Shown: positions 6,121 to 6,161 of the stretch, one piece after another
Layout of the letters: each line of letters begins with the position of its first letter
How positions within the stretch are numbered: the stretch's first letter is position 1
From: Prevotellaceae bacterium
Lineage (GTDB): Bacteria > Bacteroidota > Bacteroidia > Bacteroidales > UBA932
Assembly: GCA_031279735.1 (NCBI GenBank)
Contig: JAITHX010000173.1
Location: 1 to 6,161 of the forward strand
Length of the DNA stretch: 6,161 nt
Direction of reading: 5' to 3'
Program-made: the position numbers and the translations under genes
The notes under the pieces: generated by a model
The model's database searches: none
What the model saw: the letters and a program-made list of their open reading frames with translations, nothing else
Told to the model about the DNA's origin: nothing

Positions 6121-6161
6121 GTCTTATCGTGACCGGTTTTAATTTGAAGTATTGCGGGATA

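Larger units (their letters stand above)
6047..6161 (-). mobile_element. Group II intron, 3' end only (continues beyond right edge)
   Basis: Read on the minus strand, the last 115 bp end in adjacent domains V and VI of a group II intron, a self-splicing RNA and retroelement. The intron's 5' end, domains I-III and any domain IV reverse transcriptase lie to the right of the window. The 41 bp upstream of domain V (6121-6161) would be the last part of domain IV. One frame there is open to a stop inside domain V, but it is too short to assign to a protein. The 3' boundary is uncertain within 6045-6047. The AGC triad in domain V fits the IIA/IIB-like majority better than the IIC class, which typically has CGC. 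Confidence 0.88.

Noticed and set aside
6121..6161. C-terminus of an intron reverse transcriptase on the minus strand
   Set aside because: One frame is open for about a dozen codons and stops inside domain V, but this is too short to show a maturase or HNH motif.

Overview
The window looks like chromosomal DNA from a member of the Bacteroidota. Three things support this. The large gene encodes a secreted protein with a gliding-motility-type (type B) C-terminal sorting domain of the type IX secretion system, which is essentially restricted to that phylum. The intergenic region has Bacteroidota-style promoter elements (TAnnTTTG, one with an upstream TTTG). The permease closely follows the LolC/LolE pattern of that group. 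Genus or species cannot be given from the sequence; the fairly balanced base composition would suit an uncultured or gut-type Bacteroidales, but that is a guess.

Layout. Positions 1-546 hold no gene. Almost all of it is a chain of five inverted repeats: a 22-bp near-palindrome, a truncated and a complete copy of one long hairpin element, a perfect 25-bp-arm palindrome with a 2-nt loop, and a hairpin built from tandem heptamers GAATTAC. The last three abut with no spacer. Positions 547-4647 (minus strand) encode a 1366-residue exported multidomain surface or secreted protein with Ig-like and SprB-like modules and a T9SS type B tail. Positions 4648-4785 are a divergent promoter region with a candidate promoter for each flanking gene. 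Positions 4786-6027 (plus strand) encode a 413-residue FtsX/LolE-family ABC transporter permease that starts at TTG. From about 6047 to the right edge, on the minus strand, lies the 3' end of a group II intron: a textbook domain V and a domain VI with a bulged branch-point adenosine. Its body and any reverse transcriptase lie outside the window.

How the parts fit. The two genes are divergent and not obviously functionally linked: one makes a T9SS cargo protein delivered to or beyond the outer membrane, the other an inner-membrane permease probably used in lipoprotein release. The most unusual material is non-coding: the tightly packed palindromes downstream of the cargo gene and the intron inserted beside a related heptamer sequence just after the permease stop codon. 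I found no complete new system; the candidates for novelty are the palindrome chain, the four-fold cysteine-framed repeat inside the large protein, and the intron's insertion context.
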